Source: Xenoacremonium recifei (lineage: Eukaryota > Ascomycota > Sordariomycetes > Hypocreales > Nectriaceae). Taken from it: DNA of 64,000 nt. Location: positions 1 through 64,000 of the forward strand of contig WOFQ01000063.1 in assembly GCA_012184525.1 (NCBI GenBank), given 5' to 3'. How positions within the stretch are numbered: the stretch's first letter is position 1; the number at the start of each line of letters is the position of its first letter. The position numbers and the translations under genes were made by a program. Under the pieces are notes generated by a model. It did no database searches, had not been told where the DNA came from, and saw only the letters and a list, made by a program, of their open reading frames with translations. Shown piece by piece: positions 1 through 11,200 of this stretch.

Positions 1-71
1 AGTATTTTTAGTATTTTTAGTATTTTTAGTATTTTTAGTATTTTTAGTATTTTTAGTATTTTTAGTATTTT
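1..71. repeat. Tandem repeat of a 9-base unit, AGTATTTTT
   Basis: Seven full copies and one partial copy of the unit stand head to tail from the first base of the window, so the array probably continues to the left. The last copy decays into TA-rich sequence. The unit is not a fungal telomere repeat, because TTAGGG is absent. Confidence 0.9.
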
Positions 72-640
72 CAATATATCTAATATATATATATTATTTT
101 CTTATTTTATAGCTTTATTATATTATATATATTACTCCCTTTATATAAATCTTAAATATATATATATATATACCCTAATTATATATAAAATACTAATTAG
201 TACTTTTTTAGTATTAGTATTATTCCAGCTATAAAAATACCAAAAGTACTAAAATCACAGCCCTGATTCTAGCTAAGTAACTCCTTAACTTTATCCTCTT
301 AGGGATTTTACTTTAAGAGTAATATTAATTTACTTACTTTTTGCTAATAAATGAAAATATAGATAATTGCAAATAAGCGCAATTTCCATATAGCTAATTC
401 TCTATACAGTGCGGGCATATTAGAAGAAAGATTAAATCCTTTTTAAGTATCAGATAGAGAAAAACTTACTTCCTCTGTAAGTTATATACAGCAATTAAGT
501 ATCTATTAAGCCTCTCAGTAATCAGTAAGAGTTGATAATAATATCCTTTACAGTATTTTAACAACTGCCTTAGAAAAGATCTTGCAGATATCTTATATAG
601 AGAATATTTAGTGGCAGATTCTTATAGGTGAGTGTACTCT
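1..640. repeat. AT-rich block, probable RIP-degraded repeat
   Basis: The stretch is very rich in A and T, with many TATATA runs, and contrasts sharply with the GC-balanced DNA that follows. No open frame of useful length is present. In filamentous ascomycetes such blocks usually come from repeat-induced point mutation of transposons, which turns C into T on both strands. That origin is inference here; only the composition and the lack of coding potential are seen. Confidence 0.6.
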
Positions 641-931
641 TAGTCCTGAACAAGATTCCGGCTACTAACCTCTGTAAAGGAGGATTAATCTGAGATCAAT
701 GTGGAGGTCGAGTTATGAGCAACTCGATCGGATCTAGTAGTACGTTGGTGAGAACTAGTGATGCAAGCCTGAACAAAACAGTTATCGGTAGCCTTCTCCT
801 GTCCGTAAAAGGGCAGGACCTATTCATGGGCCTTTATGGAGCTGCTACGTAGCTCTTGATAATACATAATAGCCGAAACAGAACAACTCAGGCACGAAAG
901 CTCCGAGCTTTGAGAGATGCAGTATACTAGT

Positions 932-1159
932 CTAAGTAGCTTTGTAATGAAGTGTTTTCAATGTTGGCATCATCAAGCACGGCTTGTCCATTGGACACAA
1001 GTCCTTATGTATAGATAGGGACAAGAACTTTGTCGCGCATGTCACATACAAATTGGGTATGAAACTGTCGATGCCGGGAATATCAGCCTTTCGAAAGAAT
1101 TGCAACAAGGTCAGATTCTCATCTAACTCACTGACGGTCCAAGGGTAGAGTGGTCCTTT
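932..1159 (-). pseudogene. Decayed reading frame of unknown origin
   Basis: On the minus strand a frame stays open for 75 codons between two stops but has no useful start. Its translation looks protein-like, with segments such as SELDENLTLLQFFRKADIPG and SFIPNLYVTCATKFLS. Just upstream, in another frame at about 1160-1260, comes another plausible piece, TIKSGWLRNLVEIIFTAMKR. The two pieces would need a frameshift to join, as expected of a broken gene or mobile-element relic beside the AT-rich block. I do not recognise the family. It could still be chance. Confidence 0.25.
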
Positions 1160-1936
1160 TCATAGCAGTAAAGATAATCTCAACAAGATTTCTGAGCCAG
1201 CCAGACTTAATAGTGGTTGAAGTAGCAAGTGTGACTGCAACTGGATTCGCCCTTGGGCACATTGATTGCTGGGCCTTAGATAGTATCATCATTATAGGCA
1301 GTCTCATGGTTATTCAACTTTCTCCTCCTTCACTTTGATAAATCGATAAACAATGGTGCCAGAGCAGAAGAGCCGTTCGCATTGTCGAATATGTAGATTG
1401 GGTGGCCGTTTAGTCTTATCCTGGTGTACGTTCTTCGTCTTCTTAACCCCGGTACGAGAGCACCGGGGCTGAGCCTCCAAGTACTTAACCAAGCTCTTCT
1501 TCGAGAGTTTGCTCCGAATCCCCTGTAAAGCGCGCTTCGCAACGCCGAGAGATCCCAGGTGATCGATAAGTCTAAGGGCTCTTCCAGAGAGGGTTTTCGT
1601 GCAATGTATGGTCAAAGCTCGAAATGAAGAAGAGTGTACAAGTAAACCAGCTGTTGGTGGGGTATTCCCATGGTGTGTATCTTCGAGCTCGCGGGTGGGG
1701 CCTGCTGGAGCAACGGCTACTGGCCTGGTGCTGCAATTGAGACCCACATTGGCTTCGAGCTCCTGCCAGGCTGTCCTCCTCAAGCCGTGATTCCCTCAAA
1801 ACACTTCACGGGATCACCACCCGACCCGCAATCTGGTCTCTCCAACTTCTCAACCGTCTTGTATCCTGCCTGCTGTGTTTTCTGTTGAGCTCCTCGCTAG
1901 CAAATTCTTTCTCGCTCTTGCGGTCAGGCTGTCACT
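1160..1936. other. Intergenic DNA upstream of SEC23
   Basis: This stretch separates the relic region from SEC23. Several overlapping open frames exist on both strands (the longest about 157 codons on the minus strand, 1310-1783), but none shows recognisable protein sequence. The last 150 bases are CT-rich and probably hold the SEC23 promoter and leader. Confidence 0.5.
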
Positions 1937-4592
1937 ATGGATTACGAGGCGCTCAAGGAACAATGGAGCGAGATGGAGGATCGCGATGGAGTTCGATTGA
2001 GCTGGAACGTCTTCCCAAGCTCGCGTATGGTAAGTCATCCGAGCAAAGCCAATCCATCCTTCTCACCGGCTCATCGTTCTCTAGGAAGCGTCTAGACTTG
2101 TCGTCCCCATCGGAGCTTTGTACACCCCGTTGAAAGAGAAGCCGGATACCCCTTTGCTCCAGTTCGAGCCCGTTACCTGCAAACAGCCCTGCCGCTCTGT
2201 CTTGAACCCATTCTGGTAAGCTTGAAACTGCCGCATCTTCTCTTGGACTTGGGGATGTTCTCTCTAACTCGTCGTCAGCCAAGTCGACGTTCGCGCCCGG
2301 GTCTGGATCTGTCCCTTTTGCCTTTCGAGGAACCAACTCCCCCCTCACTACAAGGACATCACTGCTAACGCCATCCCCCCCGAACTACATCCCGCCAATA
2401 CAACCATCGAATACCGACTTTCGCGACCGGCTCCCGCCCCTCCCATCTTCCTCTATGTCGTTGATATGTGTCAAGAAGCGGACAGCCTTGCATCTCTCAA
2501 GGAATCCCTGGTGATGAGTCTGAGCTTGCTCCCGGAGAACTCGCTGGTCGGCCTGATCACCTATGGCACAATGGTGAGTTCCGTTGAACGCTTTGCTCAT
2601 AACAGACTTTAACGGTATTCAAGGCCCACGTGCACGAGATTGGATACGAGGAGTGCGCCAAATCCTACGTGTTCAGAGGAAGCAAGGATTATACTGCGAA
2701 GCAGGTCCAAGAGATGTTGGGACTTTCGTCGACTGGCTTGAGACCAGGATTCCAACCGCAAACCGGACGCCCTGGCTCGATGGGCCCGGCATCTCGCTTC
2801 CTTTTGCCTGTCCAGCAGGCCGAGTTCCAGCTCACCAAGGCCCTGGAGTCTCTCCAGAAAGACCCATGGCCCGTCGCGAATGATCGGAGGAGCCTGCGTT
2901 GCACTGGTGTGGCCCTGAGCGTTGCTGTAGGACTGATGGAGTCGTCCTTCCAGAATTCAGGTGGCCGTATCATGCTTTTCGCTGGTGGTCCGGCAACAGA
3001 GGGTCCTGGAATGGTCGTTGGGCCAGAGCTTCGAGAGCCCATTCGATCGCATCACGACATTGATCGAGATAATGTCAAGTATTACAAAAAGGCATTGAAG
3101 GTATGGTTCCTTTGTTGCGCCTCGGTCACAATCCTAGCTAAAACTAGGGACAGTTCTACGATAACCTCGCCAAGCGAGCAGCACACAACGGTCACATCAT
3201 TGACATTTTTGCGGGCTGCCTAGACCAGGTTGGATTATTGGAAATGAAGGGCTTCTGTAACTCTACTGGAGGACACATGATCTTGACCGACAGCTTCACT
3301 TCCTCGATGTTCAAGCAATCGTTCGTGCGAATATTTGAGAAGGACGGCGACGACAATCTTCTGATGGGATTCAACGCAGTTCTGGAAGTTCTTACGACAA
3401 AGGAGCTTAAGGTAACTGGACTCATTGGTCACGCCGTATCACTCAACAAGAAGTCGATCTCCGTCGGCGAAACAGAGTGCGGTATTGGCAACACGTGCTC
3501 ATGGAAGATGTGCGGTATCGATCCAAATTCGAGCTATGGCATTTACTTCGAAATTGCTGGTCAAACAGCGGCGCCTCACCAGCAAACTCCCCAAAAAGGA
3601 ATGATGCAATTCCTGACCTACTACCAACATTCGTCTGGACAATTCCACTTGCGAGTGACGACAATTGCCAGAAACTTGAGCAGCCCAGCCGGCGACCCTG
3701 CTCTGGCCCAATCCTTCGATCAAGAGGCAGCTGCTGTCCTAATGTCTCGCATAGCTGTGTTCAAAGCAGAGGTGGACGATGGACCCGATGTACTGCGTTG
3801 GGTAGACAGGATGTTGATCCGTCTTTGCTCAAGATTCGCGGATTATCGAAAAGACGACCCATCATCGTTCCGGTTGGAGAAGAACTTCACCCTCTACCCT
3901 CAGTTCATGTTCCATCTCCGACGAAGCCAATTCCTTCAGGTTTTCAACAATTCTCCGGACGAGACAGCATTCTATCGGCATGTTCTCAACCACGAAGATG
4001 TCAGCAACTCTCTGGTTATGATTCAACCGACGCTGGATTCGTACACGTTCGATCAAGATGGAGGACAGCCGGTCTTGCTAGACTCGGCATCCATCCAACC
4101 CACACACATCCTACTATTGGACACTTTCTTCCACATCTTGATCTTCCACGGAGAAACAATTGCAGAATGGAGAAAGGCAGGTTACCAGGACCAGGAAGGT
4201 TACGAAAACTTTGCCGCTCTTCTGGAGCAACCGAAAGAAGATGCGAGGGTAAGTCGTGCTACGTACAAGCGAGAAACCGTGAAGCTGATGCTAACATTGT
4301 CAGGATCTTATCACCGATCGATTCCCTTTGCCGCGTTTCATTGTTTGTGATGCGGGTGGTTCTCAAGCTCGGTTTTTACTATCTAAACTGAACCCTTCGA
4401 CCACACACACGTCTGGCCCATACGGAGGTGTCGGTGCTACTACTGCGCAAACCATTTTCACTGACGACGTGTCTCTGCAAACCTTTATGGATCATCTTAT
4501 GAAGTAAGTGATGCCAGGTTTCCACGCTGGATTATGGGTCAAGGAGTATTGCTAACACTTTTTCCAGGCTTGCCGTGAGCGGTACCAATTAA
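1937..4592 (+). CDS. sec23: COPII coat GTPase-activating subunit Sec23
   Basis: Sec23 pairs with Sec24 in the inner COPII coat on ER exit sites and stimulates GTP hydrolysis by Sar1. Seven exons are inferred: 1937-2029, 2085-2215, 2279-2573, 2624-3100, 3154-4248, 4304-4503 and 4568-4592. They join to a 771-residue protein, close to the usual 765-770. A zinc finger lies near residues 63-89 (CKQPC ... CPFC). The vWA/trunk part follows ([23 protein letters not shown]), then the [11 protein letters not shown] segment, helical and gelsolin domains, and the family ending [17 protein letters not shown]. The start gives the conserved [10 protein letters not shown] opening. All introns have GT-AG ends and run 50-64 bases. 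The gene sits alone, and its right neighbour RPL12 is in the same orientation. The assignment is firm; exact junctions rest on family alignment from memory. Confidence 0.96.
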
Positions 4593-5240
4593 TACACCCC
4601 TGGCTTTCACTCCGCGAGGATAGGGAGGACTCCACAAATGCAAGATCCGGCGTTGATAACCTGTTGAGTCTATTATCATGGAGCATATTAAGACGTGTTT
4701 TCAAATTTCTTCAATATGGGAAAGCCATTTCGGGTGCCCTTGCCGGCGTTAGCAAGTCGATCTCAGTCAAAGGGACGAACCCAAGGTGCAGGTATTCCGC
4801 GTGTATAGAGTAGTAGAATGAATGACATCGGCCTCTCGCGTCTGTGCATCAGAAATCTAAAGTAGCTACATGATGACAGAGCTTCTTGTTGTATTGGATT
4901 CCAGTAATAACTTACCTACGTACGTTGAGGAACCTTCGGCAAGCTTACCCACCCCCTTCCTCGTCCATTTAGTAAGCTACTCCCTATTGGATCTAGCCTT
5001 GAATCGCAACCAAGTGCTTCAGTATTAGGTAATACAGAAAAGTACTTTAGGTTTGCCATTGCGCGGCTGGTGAAACTAAGTACCTGTCAATTAGGGCAAC
5101 ATTGTGGGGCGCACAGGCTTTTCGTTTCGGCGCCGTTAAATGATCACACTTTTTTTTATTCTTCCTTTTGTCAACCTCAACCGTCAAGTTCTTCTTCGGT
5201 ACGCAAACCACGAGCCTCTGCCGACTTCCAAACCGTCATC
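4593..5240. other. Intergenic region, SEC23 3' end and RPL12 promoter
   Basis: The region holds the SEC23 3' flank and, towards its right end, a T/C-rich stretch (about 5150-5200) typical of ribosomal protein leaders. I see no gene or RNA in it. Confidence 0.5.
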
Positions 5241-5959
5241 ATGCGTATGTTTCCCGTAAATTCCAGCTTCCAGCTTGCGACTAATCATTATCACAGCTCC
5301 CAAGTTCGATCCCAACGAGGTCAAGGTCATGTACGATGAGAACCATCATCTTGAGCTTCGACAGAATCCCGGCTAACATGTTCGTGATAGTCACCTCCGA
5401 GCCACTGGTGGTGAGGTTGGTGCGTCCTCGGCTCTCGCTCCTAAGATCGGTCCTCTGGGTTTGTCGCCCAAGAAGGTCGGAGAAGATATTGCCAAGGCCA
5501 CTGGCGACTGGGTATGTCACCGCGTTGGACTATCGGCAGAGCTCAGCTAACAGACAATCTAGAAAGGCTTGCGCGTAACTGTCAAGCTCACCATCCAGAA
5601 CCGACAGGCCGCGGTCTCTGTTGTCCCCACCGCCTCGTCGCTCATCATCAAGGCGCTCAAGGAGCCTCCCCGTGACCGAAAGAAGGAGAAGAACATCAAG
5701 CACAACAAGTCGGTCAGCTTGGACGAGATCATTGAGATTGCGCGCACCATGCGCTACAAGTCTTTCGCCAAGGAGCTCAGTGGCACTGTCAAGGAGATCC
5801 TGGGTACCGCCTACAGCGTTGGATGCCAGGTCGACGGCAAGCCCCCCCAGAGCATCATTGAGGCCATTGACAGTGGTGACATTGATAGTAAGTCCCAACA
5901 TCATCCACTCACATCTCCAAGACAAGAAACTAACGAGCGCAATAGTCCCTGAGGAATAA
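5241..5959 (+). CDS. rpl12: 60S ribosomal protein L12 (uL11)
   Basis: This is the uL11 protein at the base of the P-stalk of the large ribosomal subunit, which takes part in the factor-binding GTPase centre. Five exons are inferred: 5241-5244, 5297-5330, 5391-5511, 5563-5887 and 5946-5959. They encode exactly 165 residues, the standard length. The protein opens MPPKFDPNEVKV and contains GGEVGASSALAPKIGPLGLS, the proline-rich loop that binds rRNA and thiostrepton-like drugs in the family, then PPRDRKKEKNIKH and the ending DIDIPEE. The first coding exon holds only ATG plus one base, a layout common in fungal ribosomal protein genes. All four introns have GT-AG ends and are 51-60 bases long. Such dense introns fit a highly expressed gene. 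Confidence 0.97.
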
Positions 5960-8191
5960 AGGCAGATAGACGAGCCCATCTCGAGCTTAATACAGCCGAA
6001 GATGAAACCATCCGTACCTTGACTCTCGTGTGAATGCGCGCCCCGCCAAACCGCAGTTTATGTTACCCTTGACTACACTCCGAAATCTACCAACATGCCC
6101 TGTGGTTGATTTCTATTTTTGTCCAAGGAAGATTAAGCATTAGGCCCTATACTCACCGCGACACTCGGTCAGGCATTCCTGGCCTAATGGGTGTGGAGGT
6201 CCATCAACACGGCCAACAATCCTACTTCGGAAGCTCTTTTTTTCAAGCGAGAATGAGACTTCCGAGTCTTGAGCTACCCAGATGTGAAAAAGTTGTTGTC
6301 GCACCTCGAACAGTCAATCGATCCATTCGCACAATTGTAGGCCTCGGATTTGCGCCGTCGCGTCGATATCTCAGATGACGGCTTGTTTCGGCGTATATTT
6401 CGTCGTGGCCGGTGAATCCGTCTCTGTTACTGTACATGAATTGGTGAGGCTGTCAACAAGGACTGGATGATGGGACGCGAGCCCGGATACTTGCACTGTC
6501 TAAGATAGATTTAGCGTTGCAATACTAGCCCTCTTAACAGCACTGATAGAGAACTATGCGCCCGCTTGTGAGGTTGTTGAGGTAGAGGCAGACCGCGCTA
6601 TTGCATTTCAATGCCCAGGGCGGTCTAGATCATGCAAAGGCGTTTGGTCATGCTGCCTTAGCTTCGTGCCGCTGCGTTGGCTTGCACTGGGGTTTGACTA
6701 ATGGCTGTCGGCAGTGGCTGTCGCGCACCTTACTCCGTAGATGCCTCGTAAACAAAACATCCTTCCCTAGGGAGGTAGGCAATGCAGGACCTCGCTTGAA
6801 CGCATTGGGAGTTTGAGGGCGTCTCGTTCAGAAGGAAATTGACACCGAAAGTGCATATACGAAGCCCCCTCATCAGCCGCCATCAAAGCAGCAGGGTACG
6901 TGCTCCCGTCCGTACGAGCAGGTATCTACCTTACCGTAAGACTTCCCCTCCTCCCGTCCTGACGGGGAGGTCCGTGCTGGAACTGAAGGCAGGGCGGACG
7001 GGACGGGAACTGGAAGTCACCTCACCTCCCCTCAGGCCGTAAGGTATCCACTGCAATGCAGGCTGTACCGTGCTGTTTGCTGGGCTGAGCGTCCTTTGCA
7101 TGCCTCCCTAATGCACGCCGCAATGCATATTCACAGCAGCCCGCGTCCCGTGACGGCGGCGGTGACGGGACCAACGGCGCTAGCCCATGCATGATTGGGC
7201 GTCTCGTCACATTCAGCTGGCAGTATTGAGCACAATGTTGGCTGCTACGTGGTCGCATCCATGCTCTGGAGGCTGCCGCTGGTTGGCACGCGGGGCGGCA
7301 AGTGAGATGACTGGAGGCTTCGGGGGCGTCTTGGCTTGCCTGGACTCACCTGAGCTACGCCACACCACCAACTCCAGGTCCAGGGCGGGCTCCGTGCCAG
7401 GGACTTGACTGATCTCAGCTCACTCGCTCACTCAACCACTCATTCAACCCCCCCAACCCAACCCAACGAGGCAGCGGCGGCGGCGGCCACTTCCATCCTT
7501 TCTTCCCGTCCCGTTGGTTGCCAGCCCTGACCTGACGTGTTTGCCCTGCCTGCCTGCCCGGCCCTGCCCTACCCTGCCCGCCGCGGTTTGCTTGCTGCTC
7601 CCGGCTCCTTCCCGATCAAAGAGACGGGACCTGTGACAAAGAAGCACCCAGATACACCTCTTCGCACAGAGCATGGCGATTGGGGATTGCCGTCATCTTT
7701 CCTCGACGCCCGACCAGACCCTCTCCTCTGCTTTTCCTCTCTACACGATTACGACGACGAAGACCACGACCACCATCTCGACGACCGTTCTGATTATTTC
7801 GACGACCGCGACAACGTCACTGGCCTCGCTCGATTGACCCTCCGCCATTGCATCGATACTGGGGTGCTCTCGGCCGCTACAGCTACAGCCTTGGGGCGCC
7901 CGCGAGCCCTCCCAACGCTCGCTCGGGGTCCGAGAGACACATCGCCAACCGCCTGACAAGCTGGGGGCGCCGTCAGTTCCCTGCAGCATTGACTGATCGT
8001 GGTCTTGAACCCCTCCGACCTGGCCGTCCATCGCCTGCGCTGCCCACCCCCCGATGCTCACCAGTGACCTCGCCCGCGGCGCCGACCATGCTTCCTGCTC
8101 CAAAGGCCATGAACGATAGTCACGCGTCCTTGTGCCCCGTCCTGCGTTCTGCGTCCTTGTTGTTTGCTCGTTCAGAAGATACCCCGTTGTC
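5960..8191. other. Long intergenic region and leader of the O-GlcNAc transferase gene
   Basis: This 2.2 kb holds no gene I can support. Short open frames in it lack family-like sequence. From about 7430 the plus strand becomes rich in C and T, which suggests the promoter and a long 5' leader of the next gene. That leader would include upstream ATG codons, among them the one at 8088 described separately. Confidence 0.5.
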
Positions 8192-8228
8192 ATGTTGCCT
8201 CTCCTTCAGATACCCCCCCATGCGGTGA
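8088..8228 (+). promoter_or_regulatory. Upstream ORF overlapping the O-GlcNAc transferase start
   Basis: A 46-codon frame begins at an ATG 104 bases before the proposed main start and ends 37 bases inside the main coding region, in a different frame. If the mRNA includes position 8088, scanning ribosomes that use this ATG would bypass the main start, so the frame could lower expression. The overlap is seen in the sequence; its use is inference because the transcript start is unknown. Confidence 0.35.
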
Positions 8229-11200
8229 CGCCGCCCAATTCGAGCCTGGCTTCCTACACCGCGTTTGCGAACCACGACGCCGTGCCCTCTCATAATGGCT
8301 CCCATAGCGACCAAGGCCAGCGGCATGGCCACCGCGGCCACCACTATCCCAGAGATGCTGCCACTACCTTTCCGTCCCAGCGATCCTTCCCTATCCGCAC
8401 CTCCCAACCCCAGCCGCAGCGACGGACCAGCTCGTCCACCGGCTTACTGTATCCGCCCTTCCCTGAACATCACCTCCGCCGAAAGACGCCGAACGGGACC
8501 ATCGACGCCGGCTACGACGGCTCGCCGACCCAGCTATCCCCAGGTCCGCCGCCGCTGAAGCACATGGTGCTTCCCGGCCAGCCGTCACCGTCCAGCTTTC
8601 TGCCCGCCGGCATGCTGCCATTCCAACAGAACCCCCCGGGCCTAGCCGGACCCAATGAGCTTGATCTTTCGGACGGCTCTGGACTACAGTTGGGACCGAC
8701 GCAGTGGCAGTCGATGGCAGACGGCTCGTTGCAGTTCGGCATGTACCAAGACCCGGCCTCGCCATTTCCTCCGTCAGGCCCTCAGTTCCAAACCAACTCC
8801 AACTCGGTTGGTCTGGGACTGTTTCCAGACGCCTTCCAGCCGTTCATGAGAGCCAACGAGTACAACGTTCGGGCTTTCTGCCCGCCACCCGCACCAGTAG
8901 ATGAATCTTTGCTGCTTGAGCACATACCCATGCATGCCATGCCCTCGACACCTTGGGGCTATCGACCTCTCGATCAGACTGTCCCAAGATACGTTCAGCA
9001 TCATGATATCAGCCTCTCGGCTCTCAACATGATGCCGGACCTCCAAGCTCGCTCAGGCTCCGGCCCCTCGATGGAATCAAGAGCGATCCATGATCCGACC
9101 CAGAACGCTGCGCTCGCTATCCGTTCGCCGATATTCGACTCAAACGCGAGTTCGCATACTCAGCTTCGAACCACGGGTATCGCTGGCCAACCCGGCTTTA
9201 GAGAGAAAGCGCTCGCCCAAGCATACAGGCATTACCTGGAGCTCCTCTCTTTTGCTCAGGCTCGGAGGAGGTCTCGCTCCTCGAAAAGCAGTTCCAGACT
9301 CAACTCACCAAAGTTACTTGTCTACCCCAAACCACCAAAGCCATTTTTCCCTTTCTCGACCACTGTTGGGGCCGAAATTGTCACGCCAAAAGAGAACCGT
9401 CCCCTAAAGGCAAGCCACCCCCATCACGCTGGATCTTATATATCAGCTAGGCCGCCCTATGCAAGTCTACTCAACGCCGATAACCTAGACGCCAACTGGG
9501 CAGCAGGATACACTGAAACTGTATCGCGGCATGGCCTCGGACATGGTGGCCTATTGGATTCCCGTAAGGGGAAACAAGTCATGCCACATTCTTCGACATT
9601 CCGGGCCATACCATCACCACTGGGCAAGGTGTCTCCCATCGAAAACGCCAAGTCATCTCTAGATGTCCTCAACAGCTTATGTGAACAAAGCGGATGGAGC
9701 TGGATCGACGGCATGCTTCTTGGAGGTTGCCTCCATTACGGCATGGAGCACTACGAAGAAGCATTAGAATGGTTCTCGAGAATCACAACCCTTGACTCGA
9801 GGTAACAAATTTCACCCATACGAACTGTCAAGTGGCTGTTCAGGATGTCTGACACTTTTCTCAGTCACGTCGAAGCAATTACAAACACCGCGGCTACGTT
9901 GTACTGCCTCGACCGCCAAGAGGAGGCTAAGCAGCACTGGCTCAAGGCTGTCAAGTTGCGACCCGGCTATTTGGAAGCGGCCGAGCATCTTGTTGGGCTT
10001 CTCTACAAGAAACGCAGCCTTGAAGCCATCGACATCATCAACTATGTGCAGCAGGCACTCAAATGCCAGAGCCATAGGTCTCTGCAGACGCCGCTCCACA
10101 TGCAAGATGCTCAGGATCTCAACCCTTACACTCATGGAACGAATGTGTCCCTTGCGACACATTTTGCTGACTTGGAGCAGGCTCAGCATCATGAAGCAGC
10201 ATTTGGTGCAGGCGAAGACCAGGCCCAAGGGTTCGGTTCCAGTGGCTATGCGATTCCTGGGAAAGAAAACGGACGCATTATAGCTTTGATTCATGCTAAA
10301 GGCACAATGCTTTACAGTTTGAAGCAAGTCGACAAGGCATCGGAGGCCTTTGAAGAAGCTGTGCTGATAAGCACTGGTCGCTCCATGGCTGGGATACAAG
10401 ACCTAGTGCGCCGAATCCAGACCGTCTTGTCCCCGACAGGACCAGGTCAAGGATCAATGGTGCAAAGTCTTAATTCCTTCCGACCTCTCCTCCTGCCCCC
10501 CGAGAAAGCCCGTCATACTGCGCAGCTGGTTTTCGGCGGCACTGGAGAGCTTCCTGGCCTCTGTTTCGTACCCGAAGGCACATCGAAACGATCAGCTATC
10601 CAAACTACGAGCAACTCGCTACTCTCTTTAGCCAAGATCTTCCAAGATGCAATGTCAAACGGCAGCACCGGGCCAGAACTCTTGCGGCGACCTTCCGGTG
10701 TGGGTGACATCCTGGCCCTCTACTATCTCTCGCTCTCGCTTCAGGAGAGTCCCTCGACGGCCAATAATGTCGGGATCCTACTTGCTGGGGTTCAGCAGAC
10801 CGGCCTCAACGGCTCCCATGGAGCGAACGAGGCTACTCCACGATCCAGCAACATTCCACCTGGAATTGTTCCAGGAAGTGGTCTCGCCCTTGCTCTGGCT
10901 TACTATCATTACGGTCTCCGCCTCGACCCGAAACACGTGCACCTACACACCAACCTCGGCAGTCTCCTGAAGGACATCGGCCAGCTCGACCTGGCGATTC
11001 AGATGTATGAGCAAGCTGTGTCGTGTGACGGGACATTTGACATTGCCCTAACAAACTTGGCCAATGCCGTGAAGGACCGAGGACGAATCAATGACGCCAT
11101 CGCGTACTACAAACGTGCTGTGGACTCGAATCCAGAGTTTGCAGAGGCTGTTTGTGGGCTTCTCACGGCCTTGAACTCGGTTTGTGACTGGAGAGGCCGT

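Noticed and set aside
1310..1783. 157-codon minus-strand open frame upstream of SEC23
   Set aside because: No recognisable domain or family-like sequence, and several overlapping frames of similar length exist on the opposite strand.
5530..5979. 149-codon open frame antisense to RPL12
   Set aside because: Complement of strongly biased ribosomal protein codons; no independent support.
8132..8191. Earlier start of the O-GlcNAc transferase
   Set aside because: The frame is open but contains no ATG before 8192, only near-cognate codons.
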